A stretch of DNA of 11,266 bases, from the NCBI GenBank assembly GCA_002315815.1, contig DCIN01000006.1, positions 10,831 to 22,096 on the forward strand, in the 5' to 3' direction. Of this stretch, positions 11,261-11,266 are shown one piece after another. The notes below the pieces were generated by a model that was given only the letters and a program-made list of their open reading frames with translations, was not told the DNA's origin and did no database searches. Within the stretch, counting starts at the first letter, position 1; every line of letters starts with the position of its first letter. Source of the stretch: Bacteroidales bacterium UBA1725 (GTDB taxonomy: Bacteria; Bacteroidota; Bacteroidia; Bacteroidales; UBA932). Position numbers and translations under genes: made by a program.

Positions 11261-11266
11261 AATAAC

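Noticed and set aside
1..11266. CRISPR arrays, insertion sequences, phage or conjugative genes
   Set aside because: No regularly spaced repeats, transposase or integrase motifs were seen in either strand.

Overview
The window looks like chromosomal DNA of a member of the Bacteroidota, most probably order Bacteroidales. The evidence is the methylmalonyl-CoA decarboxylase gene order, the long OadG-type subunit, ammonia-dependent AsnA, a BtuB-type TonB receptor behind a cobalamin riboswitch, and the repeated -7 promoter box TAnnTTTG in front of most transcription units with no Shine-Dalgarno sequences. I cannot name a genus from sequence alone. There are no insertion sequences, phage genes or CRISPR arrays.

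Layout. 1-2129 (minus strand): the start of a sodium-pumping methylmalonyl-CoA decarboxylase operon, mmdA then an OadG-type membrane subunit then the N-terminus of the biotin carrier, which runs off the left edge. 2270-2866 (minus): a short biotin protein ligase, probably the enzyme that biotinylates that carrier. It lacks the usual C-terminal domain. 2959-4361 (plus), divergent from birA: a LysR-type regulator whose last 10 bases overlap a gamma-class carbonic anhydrase. 4392-7224 (plus): a B12-controlled unit made of a promoter box, a full cobalamin riboswitch with a recognisable switching element, a BtuB-like receptor, and a short, diverged FecCD/BtuC-like permease coupled to it by a TGATG overlap. 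No ATPase or binding protein follows. 7247-7415 (minus): a self-contained tRNA-Arg(TCT) unit with consensus promoter and intrinsic terminator. 7408-9422 (minus): a flippase-like membrane protein overlapping asnA by four bases. 9497-9730 (plus): a 77-residue MATE transporter remnant that looks like an internal deletion. 9838-11196 (plus): a secreted family 28 glycoside hydrolase (pectin degradation) with its own promoter box.

How the parts relate. The mmd complex and biotin ligase form one functional theme: decarboxylation of methylmalonyl-CoA in propionate-forming fermentation, driving Na+ export. Methylmalonyl-CoA mutase, which makes the substrate in this pathway, needs B12, so a B12 uptake operon nearby is metabolically consistent, although it is a separate transcription unit. 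Carbonic anhydrase would interconvert the CO2 released. No single new multi-gene system is evident. The points most worth a second look are the minimal permease in the riboswitch operon, the C-terminally truncated biotin ligase, the MATE deletion remnant, the LysR/carbonic anhydrase coupling and the very short leaders implied by promoter-box positions.
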